DNA from: Corynebacterium gerontici
GTDB lineage: Bacteria; Actinomycetota; Actinomycetes; Mycobacteriales; Mycobacteriaceae
Direction of reading: 5' to 3'
DNA: 64,000 nt
Assembly (NCBI RefSeq): GCF_003813985.1
Contig: NZ_CP033897.1
Span: 1,488,001 to 1,552,000 of the forward strand
The notes under the pieces were generated by a model, which made no database searches, was not told where the DNA came from, and saw only the letters and a program-made list of their open reading frames with translations. The translations under genes were made by a program, and so were the position numbers. Below are positions 37,232-47,149 of the stretch, piece after piece. Every line of letters starts with the position of its first letter. The first letter of the stretch is position 1.

Positions 37232-38911
37232 ATGACTGTGCCTGAATCGATGCAACCAGACGCGCCGACCTCCGTGTGGGCACCGCATGCCGCCGAGGTC
37301 CAACTAGAGCTAGAAGGACGACGCATCCCTATGCGTGCTGGCAAAGCAGGTTGGTTCGCTTGCGACGCGCAGGTCGCCGTTGGCCAGCGCTACGGTTTTC
37401 GTCTGCGCAGGCATGATGAGGAAGACTTCGGCCCGGCGTTGCCGGATCCCCGCAGCCGCCGCCAGCCGGACGGCATTCATGGGCTAAGCGCACCGGTGGC
37501 GGACTTTCAGTGGCATGACCAGCAGTGGAAGGGCAGGCCGCTGGAGGATGAGGTGATTTATGAGCTCCACGTGGGCACCTTCACCCCTGAGGGCACGTTT
37601 GCGGCGGTGGAAACGCGCTTGGATTACCTCCAAGAACTTGGTGTGACAGCGATCGAGTTGATGCCCGTGCAGCCTTTCGGAGGCGATCGCAATTGGGGTT
37701 ACGACGGCGTGTCATGGTTCGCAGTGCACGAAGGCTACGGTGGTCCTGCTGGCCTGCAACACCTGGTCGAAACTTGTCACGCCAGGGGCATGAGCGTGAT
37801 TTTGGACGTGGTTTTCAATCATTTCGGCCCCGACGGCAATTACCTGCCCGCATTTGGGCCGTACCTCAGCAATGGCACAACAGGCTGGGGTGAGGCGGTG
37901 AACTATTCCGGACCCAATTCTGATGAGGTGCGCCGCTATTGTTTGGACGCAGCCAGGCAGTGGCTCGAGGACTATCACATTGATGGGCTACGCCTCGACG
38001 CCGTGCACGCCTATGACGATCGTGGAGCTTACTCCATCATGGAGCAGTTGCAGGAGGTTGCGGAGGACGTCGAAAAGCGAAGTGGCGCGCATAAGTACCT
38101 CATCGCCGAGAGCGATTTGAATGACCCAAAGCTGATTGCGCCTTCAGGCTTTGGGCTGGCAGGCCAGTGGGTTGATGACGTTCACCACTGCATTCACACG
38201 CTCGTTTCTGGGGAGGACAACGCTTATTATGCCGATTATGCAAAGGCGGGCATAGAGGGGCTTCGTCGCACGATGGCCGAGATGTTCTTCTTCCAGGGAA
38301 GCTTTTCGACGTTCCGCGCACGCACCCACGGCCGCCCTCTCACTTCCGATATCCGCCCACAGGCTGGGGTGACCTACACCACGACGCACGATCAGACCGG
38401 AAACCGGGCTCAAGGTGATCGCCCATCCCAAAACCTCAGCGAGGAACAGCTGCGCTTGAAAGCCGCGTTGGTGCTGCTGAGTCCCTATGTGCCTATGCTG
38501 TTTATGGGTGAAGAATTTGCTGCGCAAACGCCATTTCCGTTCTTCTGCTCCCACGAACGAGAAGAACTCAACGAGGCCACCCGGAGAGGGCGTCTCGCTG
38601 AGTTTGCCGCACACGGCTGGGCTCCAGACCTTGTAATGGACCCGGCGGATCCCGCAACGTTTGATGCCGCCAAGCTCAACTGGGTTTTCGATGCATCACA
38701 GGCGCAGATACTCAAGGCCTACCGGGAGCTCATTGCGCTGCGGAAAAAGCACCGGCTCAATGAGATCGACTTCGATGATTTCAGCGTGGAAACCGAAGGG
38801 ATAGTGCTCACGCTGCGCTATCCCACGCTGGCGCTTGAGGCGAATTGCTCCAGTACGGACGACAAAGCCCACGGCCTTTCGCCGTGGGAATATCGCATCA
38901 CTGAGCTTTAG
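37232..38911 (+). CDS. treZ: Maltooligosyl trehalose trehalohydrolase
   Basis: Releases trehalose from maltooligosyl trehalose. 559 residues from ATG 37232. Pattern of GH13_10: N-terminal SVWAPHAAEVQLEL, then VIYELHVGTFTPEGTF, NWGYDGVSWFAVHEGYGG, VVFNHFGPDGNYLP, the nucleophile in GLRLDAVHAYDD, acid in LIAESDLNDP and TTHDQTGNRAQGDR. The frame is open upstream to 37115 but overlaps yigZ, so the ATG is preferred. Two copies of the 11-bp word lie 222 bp apart in it, in opposite orientations. Confidence 0.95.
   Translation: MTVPESMQPDAPTSVWAPHAAEVQLELEGRRIPMRAGKAGWFACDAQVAVGQRYGFRLRRHDEEDFGPALPDPRSRRQPDGIHGLSAPVADFQWHDQQWKGRPLEDEVIYELHVGTFTPEGTFAAVETRLDYLQELGVTAIELMPVQPFGGDRNWGYDGVSWFAVHEGYGGPAGLQHLVETCHARGMSVILDVVFNHFGPDGNYLPAFGPYLSNGTTGWGEAVNYSGPNSDEVRRYCLDAARQWLEDYHIDGLRLDAVHAYDDRGAYSIMEQLQEVAEDVEKRSGAHKYLIAESDLNDPKLIAPSGFGLAGQWVDDVHHCIHTLVSGEDNAYYADYAKAGIEGLRRTMAEMFFFQGSFSTFRARTHGRPLTSDIRPQAGVTYTTTHDQTGNRAQGDRPSQNLSEEQLRLKAALVLLSPYVPMLFMGEEFAAQTPFPFFCSHEREELNEATRRGRLAEFAAHGWAPDLVMDPADPATFDAAKLNWVFDASQAQILKAYRELIALRKKHRLNEIDFDDFSVETEGIVLTLRYPTLALEANCSSTDDKAHGLSPWEYRITEL
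38068..38078 (-). repeat. 11-bp word, copy 8 (inside treZ)
   Basis: Exact copy, antisense to treZ, encoding DVEKR in the gene frame. Confidence 0.8.
38301..38311 (+). repeat. 11-bp word, copy 9 (inside treZ)
   Basis: Exact copy in the coding sense, encoding SFSTF; read in another frame than copies 6 and 7. Confidence 0.8.
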
Positions 38912-40200
38912 AGCGATACCAGGTAGGAATACTCGGCCGTTCCGGGCTCCAGGCGGCGGCATTCAATGCGCGAGGCGTCCATTCGCTGGATCAGCCCCTC
39001 AAGGTCAGTGGCGCGACCTAATTGCAGCCCCACCAACGCGGTGCCGGTTTCGCGATTGTTGCGTTTGAGGTATTCAAAGAGCGTGATGTCATCGTCAGGC
39101 CCCAGAATGTCATTGAGGAACGTGCGAAGCTGCCCCGGCTCCTGCGGGAAGTTCACCAAGAAGTAGTGCTTCAATCCGCGGTGAACCAGCGAGCGCTCCA
39201 TGATTTCGCCGTAGCGCAGCACATCGTTGTTGCCACCGGAGATGATGCAGACCACCACCTGATTCGGCTTGAATTTGAGTTCCTTCAATGCAGACACCGA
39301 AAGCGCGCCCGCGGGCTCAGCGATGATGCCCTCGTTCTGATAGAGGTCTAACATCTCAGTGCACACCGCCCCCTCACTGACCGTGAGGTTGTGCAGGCGC
39401 CCTTTGTTTTGTTCGATGATGGCGAAGTTGATATCGCCAAGACGTTTCACTGCGGCACCATCCACGAAGGGATTGACCGTTTCTAAAGTCACGGGCGCAT
39501 CGGCCTCAAGCGCTGCGCGGAGCGAGGGGGCACCTTCAGGCTCCACACCAACCACAGAGGTCCGTGGCGCCATGTCTGCCAGGTAGCTCAAGATGCCAGA
39601 GATCAGCCCGCCGCCACCTACCGGCACCACCATGGAATCTAGGGACTTGCCCATACTGGTCAGTTGCGCCAGCACCTCAGCAGCGACGGTACCTTGACCA
39701 ATGATCGTGTTGCGATCATTGAAGGGCTCAATGATGGTGGCGCCGGTGGCCTCGGCGTCCGCGTGCGCTGCGGCGGAGGCCTCGTCAAAGTTCGCGCCCA
39801 CCACAACGAGCTCAACATTGCTGCCGCCGTGCACCATGATGCGATCACGCTTCTGTTTTGGCGTAGCCGCCGGAACATAGATCCGCCCCTGAATGCCCAT
39901 GGTCCGGCAGGCGAAGGCCACACCCTGGGCGTGATTGCCTGCTGAGGCGGTGACGATACCGCGTTCGCGCTGCTGCGGTGTGAGCTGAGAAATGGCATTC
40001 ACCGCGCCGCGAATCTTATAAGAGCGAACGTCTTGCAAGTCCTCGCGCTTGAGGTACACCTCGGCACCGGTTTGCTCAGACAACCGTGGGCAAAACTGCA
40101 GCGGCGTGGGCGCAATCGATGCCGAAATTCGTGCCTGCGCCATTTGGATATCAGCTGCATGAACGTTTGCGTCCGGGATCGACTGTGCATTCTCACTCAT
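38908..40200 (-). CDS. ilvA: Threonine dehydratase, biosynthetic
   Basis: PLP enzyme deaminating threonine to 2-oxobutyrate, the entry to isoleucine. 430 residues: PLP lysine in VRSYKIRGAVNAI (about 60), SAGNHAQGVAFAC, VPVGGGGLISGI, then a single C-terminal ACT-like regulatory domain with HYFLVNFPQEPGQLRTFLND. This short form with one regulatory domain is the corynebacterial type and is inhibited by isoleucine in C. glutamicum. The stop overlaps the end of treZ by 4 bp, convergently. Confidence 0.95.
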   Translation of the reverse strand: MSENAQSIPDANVHAADIQMAQARISASIAPTPLQFCPRLSEQTGAEVYLKREDLQDVRSYKIRGAVNAISQLTPQQRERGIVTASAGNHAQGVAFACRTMGIQGRIYVPAATPKQKRDRIMVHGGSNVELVVVGANFDEASAAAHADAEATGATIIEPFNDRNTIIGQGTVAAEVLAQLTSMGKSLDSMVVPVGGGGLISGILSYLADMAPRTSVVGVEPEGAPSLRAALEADAPVTLETVNPFVDGAAVKRLGDINFAIIEQNKGRLHNLTVSEGAVCTEMLDLYQNEGIIAEPAGALSVSALKELKFKPNQVVVCIISGGNNDVLRYGEIMERSLVHRGLKHYFLVNFPQEPGQLRTFLNDILGPDDDITLFEYLKRNNRETGTALVGLQLGRATDLEGLIQRMDASRIECRRLEPGTAEYSYLVSL

Positions 40201-40251
40201 GGACTACAGAGTCTAGCCCACGCCAAGATCGTTGAGGACGATGACGTGGGA

Positions 40252-40262
40252 CGTCGAAAAGC
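40252..40262 (-). repeat. 11-bp word, copy 10 (touching the dnaE stop codon)
   Basis: Exact copy; its first base is the last base of the dnaE TAG. Transcribed sense of dnaE, followed by TCCCAC. Confidence 0.85.
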
Positions 40263-43200
40263 TAACCCAAAATGCCAGGACCCATGGTGGCTTTGAGGTC
40301 ACCCATGAGGCTGCCCGAGCGCTCGACGCGCAAGTGCTCGCCGAGGATCATCAGGCGCGATTCCTCGCCGTGGACGATGTTGAGATACACATCAGACTCG
40401 CCTTTGTTATTCGCCAACACCGCTTTGAGCTTGGCAATGTTTTCCAACGAGCACTGATCGGTACGCATGGTCAGGCGCAGCGGCAACCCAGCACCTCCAC
40501 CTGGTCCAAGCTCGGCGGCCTTGAGATCGTCGCCGAACAACGAGGTGCGGTCATCCTTGATGGAGATGTGCGCCTTGGCAACGATGATGTTGTCTTCGAC
40601 GATCTGCGGAGCCACAATCCCGTACAGGCGGCTAAACACCAGCAGTTCCACCTGCGCGCCGTTGTAGTCCTCCACTGTAACGATCGCCCAGGGGGAGCCG
40701 TCCTTCTTGCTCACGCGGCGATCCACACCGGCGATGATGCCGCCGATCACAACCTCAGTGCCGTGGCGTAGCTCCCCTTCAGAAATCGTGGTCAGCGGCG
40801 TATCCGTCTGCGCGTCAAGGGCGTCTTGGAATCCGTCCAGGGGGTGGCCAGACACGTACAGGCCGAGCATTTCGCGCTCTAGGGCAAGCTCGTGTTTTCG
40901 ATCCCAACGCTGATCCGGCACTTGCACGGCAAAGACGTTAGGGGCTTCTTCTCCTGCGTCGCCGAGCCCCGCAAAAAGATCAAACTGCCCCTTATCCGCC
41001 GCTTTCTTAGTAGCCAACACCGAGTCCACGGCCTCTTCGTGAATCAGCATGAGCCCCTTGCGCGGGTGTTCCAAGGAATCGTAGGCCCCTGCTTTAATAA
41101 GCGATTCAATCACGCGCTTGGAACACGCGACGGTGGGCACCTTGTCCAGGTAATCGGAGAAATCCTTGAAGTGGCCGTGCTCCTCGCGCGCCTGCACAAT
41201 GGCCTCCACCACGTCCGCGCCCACGTTGCGCACAGCTCCGAGGCCGAAACGGATGCGCTCACCAACGGGCATGAAGTTCAAGCCAGACTCGTTAACGTCC
41301 GGTGAGAGCACCGAAATGCCTAAGTGTCGGCAGTCCGCCAAGTACAGCGCCGACTTGTTCTTCTTATCGGCCACTGAGGTCAAAAGTGCCGCCATGTATT
41401 CAGCGGTGTAGTTGGCCTTCAAATACGCCGTCCAATAAGACACCAGGCCATAGCCAGCGGCGTGCGACTTGTTAAACGCGTAGGAGGCGAAGGGCTCAAT
41501 GGTGCCCCACAGCGCATCCACCGCCGCCTTGGAAAAACCGTTATCGAACATGCCCTGTGAGAACTTGGCGTATTCCTTAGCCAGCACTTCGGGCTTCTTC
41601 TTACCCATGGCCTTACGGAAGCCATCGGCCTCGCCAGCGGTGTAATTGGCGAGCTTGCGGGAGATCTCCATGATCTGCTCCTGATACACGATCAGGCCGT
41701 AGGTCTCCTCCAGGATGTCCTTGAGTGCCTCCTCCAACTCTGGGTGAATTGGCTCGATCGGCTTGCGGCCGTTTTTGCGATCCGCGTAGTCATTGTGCGC
41801 GTTCACGCCCATCGGGCCCGGGCGATACAGCGCCAGTGATGCCACGATGTCATTAAAGCCGGTGGGCTGCATGCGCTTGAGCAGTTCCTGCATACCGCCG
41901 GAGTCGAGCTGGAACACGCCCAAGGTGTGGCCACCGGAGAGCAGCTCGTACACCTTTGGATCATCGGTTTCCAAAGCCTCCAGGTCGATCTCTTCGCCAC
42001 GGTTGGCCTTGATATTTTCCAAGGCATCGCCGATCACCGTGAGGTTTCGAAGGCCCAGGAAGTCCATCTTCAGCAAACCGATAGCCTCGCAGGCTGGGTA
42101 TGGCCAGCCCGTGATCAGCGCACCGTCGGCGGCGCGCTTCCACATTGGGATGTGATCCAGCAGCGGCACACTCGCCATAATCACCGCACAGGCGTGCACG
42201 CCAGGCTGGCGAATTACGCCTTCAAGCCCCACTGCAGTGTCGTAGATCTTCTGCACATCGGGGTCGGTCTCGATGAGTTTGCGCACCTCGCCAGCTTCGG
42301 CATAGCGCGGATGATTCGGATCCTTAATGCCAGACAAAGGGATGTCTTTGGCCATAATCGGCGGTGGGAGTTCCTTGGTGATCTTGTCTGCAATCTGGTA
42401 GCCGGGCTGGCCGTATTGCACGCGGGCGGAGTCCTTCAGCGCCTGCTTAGTTTTCACCGTGCCGAAGGTGATCACCTGGGCGATCTTGTCCTCACCCCAT
42501 CGGTCTGAGGCGTAGCGGATCATTTCACCGCGACGACGATCGTCGAAGTCAATATCAATATCGGGAGCAGAGGGGCGCTCGGGATTGAGGAACCTCTCAA
42601 AGAGGAGACCATGCTCGATGGGATCAATGTTGGTGATCGTCAGCGCATACGCCACCAGCGCACCAGCTGCAGATCCACGGCCGGGTCCCACGCGGATGCC
42701 GATGGAGCGCGCGTGCTTGATCAGCTCGGCCACGATCAGGAAGTACGAGGGATAGCCCTTCATGTCAATCACGTCGATCTCATAATCAGCGCGATCGATG
42801 TACTCCTTGGGCACCTCGCCGCCGTCGAAACGCTCTTTGAGCCCTTCAAGAACTTCGTGGCGTAGCCAGGTGGTTGGTGTATGCCCTTCGGGCACATCGG
42901 CGATGGGCATGCGATCGTGTGGATGCGATTCCCAAATCTCGCCGTAGTCTTGTACCCGCTCGGCGATCCACAGGGTGTTGTCGCACCCGTCCGGCACGGT
43001 GTCGTCCCAAATCTCGCGCATCTGCTTGGCGGATTTGATGTAGTAGCCGGTGCCGTCAAACTTGAATCGGTCTGGATCGTTGAGTGTTTTGCCGGTTTGC
43101 ACGCACAACATTGCCTCGTGTGCTTTGGCCTGGGATTCCAGAACATAGTGGCAGTCATTGGTCACCAGCGGCGGCAGATCCAGTTTGCGACCGATTTCAA

Positions 43201-43822
43201 GCAGCTCGTTGCGCACACGCCGCTCAATATCGAGTCCGTGATCCATGAGCTCGAGGAAGTAATTGTCTTTGCCATAAATGTCCTGCCACATTGCAGCGGC
43301 TTCAAGCGCGGCGTCGAATTGCCCCAAGCGTAGGCGGGTTTGCACATCACCGGAGGGGCAGCCGGTGGTGGCGATGATGCCGGAGGCGTGCTCGGCGATG
43401 AGTTCGGCGTCCATGCGCGGCCACTTGCCAAGCTGGCCCTCATAGGAGGCCATGGAGGAAAGATAAAAGAGGTTGTGGAGGCCTTCAGCATTTTCCGCCA
43501 GCATGGTTTGGTGCAGGTAAGCCCCGGATGCAGAAATGTCGTCACTTTTTTGGTGCGGCTCACCCCAGCGAATGCGCTCTTTATTGAATCGCGATTCGGG
43601 CGCCATATAGGCCTCGATGCCGATGATGGGCTTGACCCCAGCGTCGCACATGGCGCGGTAGAAGGCGTCGGTACCGAACATGTTGCCGTGGTCCGTCATG
43701 CCCACTGCTGGCATCCCCTGCCTGGACACTTCCTCTGCGAGCATGTCCACCTTCGCCATCCCGTCGAGCATTGAATACTCGGTGTGATTGTGCAGGTGTA
43801 CGAAGGAGGATTGTTTCGCCAT
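40262..43822 (-). CDS. dnaE: DNA polymerase III alpha subunit
   Basis: Replicative polymerase. 1186 residues: N-terminal PHP domain ([19 protein letters not shown]; later [16 protein letters not shown]), the polymerase palm with [16 protein letters not shown] (catalytic aspartates, about 410-425), fingers, then a C-terminal OB-fold [17 protein letters not shown] near 1060. This is the DnaE1 type. ATG start at 43822. It is divergent from rarD with 109 bp between, which hold one copy of the 11-bp word. Confidence 0.97.
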   Translation of the reverse strand: MAKQSSFVHLHNHTEYSMLDGMAKVDMLAEEVSRQGMPAVGMTDHGNMFGTDAFYRAMCDAGVKPIIGIEAYMAPESRFNKERIRWGEPHQKSDDISASGAYLHQTMLAENAEGLHNLFYLSSMASYEGQLGKWPRMDAELIAEHASGIIATTGCPSGDVQTRLRLGQFDAALEAAAMWQDIYGKDNYFLELMDHGLDIERRVRNELLEIGRKLDLPPLVTNDCHYVLESQAKAHEAMLCVQTGKTLNDPDRFKFDGTGYYIKSAKQMREIWDDTVPDGCDNTLWIAERVQDYGEIWESHPHDRMPIADVPEGHTPTTWLRHEVLEGLKERFDGGEVPKEYIDRADYEIDVIDMKGYPSYFLIVAELIKHARSIGIRVGPGRGSAAGALVAYALTITNIDPIEHGLLFERFLNPERPSAPDIDIDFDDRRRGEMIRYASDRWGEDKIAQVITFGTVKTKQALKDSARVQYGQPGYQIADKITKELPPPIMAKDIPLSGIKDPNHPRYAEAGEVRKLIETDPDVQKIYDTAVGLEGVIRQPGVHACAVIMASVPLLDHIPMWKRAADGALITGWPYPACEAIGLLKMDFLGLRNLTVIGDALENIKANRGEEIDLEALETDDPKVYELLSGGHTLGVFQLDSGGMQELLKRMQPTGFNDIVASLALYRPGPMGVNAHNDYADRKNGRKPIEPIHPELEEALKDILEETYGLIVYQEQIMEISRKLANYTAGEADGFRKAMGKKKPEVLAKEYAKFSQGMFDNGFSKAAVDALWGTIEPFASYAFNKSHAAGYGLVSYWTAYLKANYTAEYMAALLTSVADKKNKSALYLADCRHLGISVLSPDVNESGLNFMPVGERIRFGLGAVRNVGADVVEAIVQAREEHGHFKDFSDYLDKVPTVACSKRVIESLIKAGAYDSLEHPRKGLMLIHEEAVDSVLATKKAADKGQFDLFAGLGDAGEEAPNVFAVQVPDQRWDRKHELALEREMLGLYVSGHPLDGFQDALDAQTDTPLTTISEGELRHGTEVVIGGIIAGVDRRVSKKDGSPWAIVTVEDYNGAQVELLVFSRLYGIVAPQIVEDNIIVAKAHISIKDDRTSLFGDDLKAAELGPGGGAGLPLRLTMRTDQCSLENIAKLKAVLANNKGESDVYLNIVHGEESRLMILGEHLRVERSGSLMGDLKATMGPGILG

Positions 43823-43876
43823 GGTTAGTCAGTGTACTTCCCTTGGCAATTCGCCCTTATTGCCCAGCGCAACCCT

Positions 43877-43887
43877 GCTTTTCGACG
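43877..43887 (+). repeat. 11-bp word, copy 11 (dnaE-rarD gap)
   Basis: Exact copy directly followed by a run of eight C (43888-43895 region), 45 bp before rarD. Confidence 0.85.
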
Positions 43888-43931
43888 CCCCCCCCGCCAA
43901 CAACCTCAAGGCGTAGTAGTAACTTGAGACC

Positions 43932-44792
43932 GTGTTCTTTGGCATCTCCGCGTATCTGCTTTGGGGGCTCTTCCCCGCCTATTTCCCTCTGCTGGAACCT
44001 GCTTCCCCTGTGGAAATCATCGCGCACCGCATTATTTGGACGCTGGTGTTCATGACGGCGCTGCTCACTCTGACGCGCCGCTGGGGAGAATTGCGGCGCG
44101 CATCAGCACACACCTGGAAACGTTTGACTCTGGCCGGCTTGCTCATTGCTATCAACTGGTTGGTCTACGTAATTGCGGTGAACTCCGGCCACGTCGCCGA
44201 CGCCGCCCTTGGTTATTTCATCAACCCACTGGTCAGCGTGCTGTTGGGCGTGGTGTTTTTGCACGAACGCCTGCGTCCTTTGCAGACCATCAGCGTGCTC
44301 ATTGCCTCCGCTGCGGTGTTGCTTCTGACCATCGTGGGCGGACAGCCGCCGGTGATGGGTTTGCTGTTGGCGTTCTCCTTTGGCCTGTACGGGTTGGTGA
44401 AGAAGGGCTTAACGGTTTCAGCTCAAGCCTCCGTAACGGCCGAAACGTTGGTGACGGCCCCATTCGCACTGGGCTACCTTTTGTGGCTTCATCTTCAAGG
44501 CCACAGCACCTTTGGCACGGCAGGTCCAGGACATGCGATGTTGCTGATCTCAGCAGGAGTTGTCACCGCCATCCCTCTCCTACTGTTCGGTGCAGCGGCG
44601 CGCAGGATTCCTCTGGCTACGATAGGAATGCTGCAGTACATCACGCCGACGATGCAGATGTTGTGGGCAGTTTTGGTGATGCACGAGCACTTGAGCCACA
44701 TTCGTTGGATTGGCTTTGTTGTTATTTGGATTTCGGTAGCGCTCTACCTCTTCGACCTGATGCTTAAACAGCGCCAACGCGCACAGGCTTGA
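43932..44792 (+). CDS. rarD: RarD-type EamA transporter
   Basis: 286 residues with about ten hydrophobic helices in two EamA repeats. The N-terminus FGISAYLLWGLFPAYFPLL and PVEIIAHRIIWTL are characteristic of the RarD group, as is INWLVYVIAVNSGHV. These are inner-membrane drug/metabolite-superfamily carriers, and the substrate is not known. GTG start at 43932 with no Shine-Dalgarno, so probably leaderless. Its last 29 bp overlap the convergent gene. Confidence 0.9.
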   Translation: MFFGISAYLLWGLFPAYFPLLEPASPVEIIAHRIIWTLVFMTALLTLTRRWGELRRASAHTWKRLTLAGLLIAINWLVYVIAVNSGHVADAALGYFINPLVSVLLGVVFLHERLRPLQTISVLIASAAVLLLTIVGGQPPVMGLLLAFSFGLYGLVKKGLTVSAQASVTAETLVTAPFALGYLLWLHLQGHSTFGTAGPGHAMLLISAGVVTAIPLLLFGAAARRIPLATIGMLQYITPTMQMLWAVLVMHEHLSHIRWIGFVVIWISVALYLFDLMLKQRQRAQA

Positions 44793-45303
44793 TCCCGAAG
44801 TGCCCCCACGCGGCACCATCTGGGAGGGCTTCAACTGCTACGATCTTTGGATTTTCGGAAAGCTCCCGCAGCGTGCCGGAGCGCTCGAACACCACCACGG
44901 AATCCAGCGGCGCCTCTGGGAATTGGGCAATCCGCTGGTAACGCGTGATTACGTCTGCGCGATCTTCCTCACCCGTTGGCTCTGGGATTGCGAGTGGGGC
45001 AAATCCATTGACCACAATCGCGTTGACCCGCCGCACCGTGCGCAGCGCGTCCGAAGCTGCTCTCGGATCAAGACTGTTTCGGAAAGTGACCAGCGCAAAG
45101 CGCTCGGCCTCCCCTTCTAACGTGGCGTTGGCACGCCGTTGGTACTCGCCAAAGGATTCCTCGCGTTCCTGGCCGAGCACGTCGCCGTTGTGCAGGGGAT
45201 GCGAGGATCCAGCACTGCGGCTTCCTAAGAATCCCAGGAGCACGATGAGGGCGAGCAGGCTGGCGATGGCAATGAGAAAGCGAGCGCGGTCAGTACGTTC
45301 CAC
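44764..45303 (-). CDS. Membrane-anchored hypothetical protein
   Basis: About 179 residues: a short basic head, one hydrophobic helix (about residues 10-30) ending near GSRSAGSS, then a soluble extracytoplasmic domain of about 145 residues without cysteines. No family recognised. I use GTG 45303; the TTG at 45312 is possible. It overlaps rarD by 29 bp at the 3' ends. Confidence 0.72.
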   Translation of the reverse strand: MERTDRARFLIAIASLLALIVLLGFLGSRSAGSSHPLHNGDVLGQEREESFGEYQRRANATLEGEAERFALVTFRNSLDPRAASDALRTVRRVNAIVVNGFAPLAIPEPTGEEDRADVITRYQRIAQFPEAPLDSVVVFERSGTLRELSENPKIVAVEALPDGAAWGHFGIKPVRVGAV

Positions 45304-45327
45304 GCCCGCCAATCTTAGTGCCCTGCA

Positions 45328-45537
45328 TTACTTGCGCTTGCAGGTATTCACGCCGAACAGCGTGTACGCGGGACAAAAACCGGTGACGGCAGTGGCGGCA
45401 AGCACCACGGTGACAACGCCGAGCACTACACCAAGGGTGGAGCTGTCGTTATTGAAGGCGGTTGCGGCGGCGATACCTGCGACAACCGCACCGCCAGCGC
45501 GCAAGACTCGGTCTGTGCTGTTTTCGTTTCGCTTCAT
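45328..45537 (-). CDS. DUF2892-type small membrane protein
   Basis: 69 residues from ATG 45537. Two hydrophobic stretches (about 12-26 and 31-50) and the conserved end GFCPAYTLFGVNTCKRK, which is the YgaP-type transmembrane domain signature, here without a rhodanese domain. The cysteines suggest a sulfur- or redox-related role, but this is inferred from relatives only. A GTG at 45543 is an alternative start. Confidence 0.85.
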   Translation of the reverse strand: MKRNENSTDRVLRAGGAVVAGIAAATAFNNDSSTLGVVLGVVTVVLAATAVTGFCPAYTLFGVNTCKRK

Positions 45538-45594
45538 GCTCACAGCATAAGAAGTGCTACCCGGTTGCGATGGCGCATCCTAGTGTGATTCTGG

Positions 45595-46518
45595 CTACCC
45601 GGCGCGCAGCACGTCCAGCGCGTACTGCAGGTCCTCAGGATATGGCGAGGTGATTTCCATCCAGCGGCCGTCGGCGGGGTGATGAAAACCTAAGCTGACT
45701 GCGTGGAGCCACTGGCGAATCAGCCCCAGGCGTTGAGAGAGGTTGGGATCAGACCCGTACATGGGGTCACCGCAGCATGGATGATGCAATGCGGAGGTGT
45801 GCACGCGGATTTGGTGTGTTCGGCCTGTTTCCAGATGGATTTCAAGCAAGGAGGCTTCAGCGAAGGCCTCGATGGTTTCGTAGTGGGTGACGGCGTGTTT
45901 GCCGTCGGTAGTGACCGCGAAGCGCCAACCGGCGGAAGGGTGGCGCCCAATTGGCGCGTCTATGGTGCCTTGCAGCGGATCCATGTGGCCTTGCACCAGA
46001 GCGTGGTATGTCTTGGAAACCGTGCGTTCCTTGAAGGCGCGTTTGAGGACCGAGTAGCCGCGTTCGCTTGCAGCCACCACCATCACGCCCGATGTGCCCA
46101 CGTCTAGCCGTTGCACGATGCCCTTGCGCTCTGGGGGGCCCGAGGTGGAGATGCGGAAACCGGCGGCGGCGAGGCCCCCAATCACCGTTGGCCCTTCCCA
46201 CCCCAGTGTCGGGTGTGCGGCCACGCCTACGGGTTTGTTCACGGCGATGAGATCCTCGTCGGAATAGAGGATGTCCATGCCCTCAATCAATTCCTCTTTG
46301 GGCGTGAGATCTGGAGTCTCGGGCAAGGTGACTTCCAGCCAGGCCCCCTCGCGGATGCGGTCGGATTTGGAGGCCGGGGTGGCGTCGACAAGCACATCCC
46401 CCGCCTGCGCCAAATCAGCAGCAGCGGTGCGCGAAATGCCCAGGAGTTTTGAGAGAGCCTGATCAACTCGCATGCCAGCGAGGCCCTCGGGAATGAACAG
46501 TTGGCGCTGATCACGCAT
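45595..46518 (-). CDS. RluA/RluD-family pseudouridine synthase
   Basis: 307 residues. N-terminal S4 domain ([24 protein letters not shown]), then the catalytic domain with [17 protein letters not shown] and the active-site Asp in [14 protein letters not shown]; many relatives have HRLD, but QRLD is common in actinobacteria. [24 protein letters not shown] follows. It modifies uridines in 23S rRNA or tRNA; the target sites cannot be predicted. The start overlaps the lspA stop by 8 bp, the usual pairing. Confidence 0.94.
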   Translation of the reverse strand: MRDQRQLFIPEGLAGMRVDQALSKLLGISRTAAADLAQAGDVLVDATPASKSDRIREGAWLEVTLPETPDLTPKEELIEGMDILYSDEDLIAVNKPVGVAAHPTLGWEGPTVIGGLAAAGFRISTSGPPERKGIVQRLDVGTSGVMVVAASERGYSVLKRAFKERTVSKTYHALVQGHMDPLQGTIDAPIGRHPSAGWRFAVTTDGKHAVTHYETIEAFAEASLLEIHLETGRTHQIRVHTSALHHPCCGDPMYGSDPNLSQRLGLIRQWLHAVSLGFHHPADGRWMEITSPYPEDLQYALDVLRAG

Positions 46519-47023
46519 GAGTTTCACCCTTGTTGGCGCCCCGACGCTCGGCGATGAACATACCGATGACGAATACCACTACCCCACAGGTGATTGCGGC
46601 ATCCGCCAAGTTGAATACGGCGAAATTTCCCACAGAAATGAAATCCACGACATGGCCGACAAAAAATCCCGGCGCGCGGAAGAGCCGATCAATAACGTTG
46701 CCGAGAGCCCCACCGGCCATCAGCGCCAACCCCACGGCAGACCAGTGATCACGCACCTTGGATGCAAGTACCAACACCGCCAACACGAATGCTAGCTGAA
46801 TAAAGGTAAATACCCAGGTCGCGCCCTCACCAAACGAGAACGCGGCACCAGAGTTGAAGAGCAGGCGGAAGCGGAACCACTCGCCAATGATGTATCGCAC
46901 TTCACCCACGCTGAGGCTGTTGAGCATCAAATGCTTCACAAGCTGATCAGCCATGGCTACTACGGCGATGATCGGGATCATCAACCAGAAAAAAGAACGA
47001 GTACTCCTATCGCTTCGCGTCAC
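46511..47023 (-). CDS. lspA: Lipoprotein signal peptidase
   Basis: Signal peptidase II, an aspartic protease of the membrane that cleaves before the lipid-modified cysteine. About 170 residues from GTG 47023 (the frame extends to a TTG at 47074 that would make an atypical N-terminus). Four helices; motifs [25 protein letters not shown] with the first catalytic Asp and [10 protein letters not shown] with the second. Works after Lgt on the lipoproteins encoded nearby. Confidence 0.95.
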   Translation of the reverse strand: MTRSDRSTRSFFWLMIPIIAVVAMADQLVKHLMLNSLSVGEVRYIIGEWFRFRLLFNSGAAFSFGEGATWVFTFIQLAFVLAVLVLASKVRDHWSAVGLALMAGGALGNVIDRLFRAPGFFVGHVVDFISVGNFAVFNLADAAITCGVVVFVIGMFIAERRGANKGETHA

Positions 47024-47149
47024 GAGCCTTATCTTTGCAAATGCACACCACAAAGTTCCAACTGGGACGGACAAATCGGCTCAAGTGTGGCAGTAGTTCG
47101 GCGGCGTAGCGCGCGGGAGAACAGCAAGCTTCGGGTAACGTTTTGGGAC

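Noticed and set aside
43888..43896. Run of eight C between dnaE and rarD as a phase-variation tract
   Set aside because: It is outside both coding regions and not clearly within promoter spacing; eight bases alone are weak evidence.
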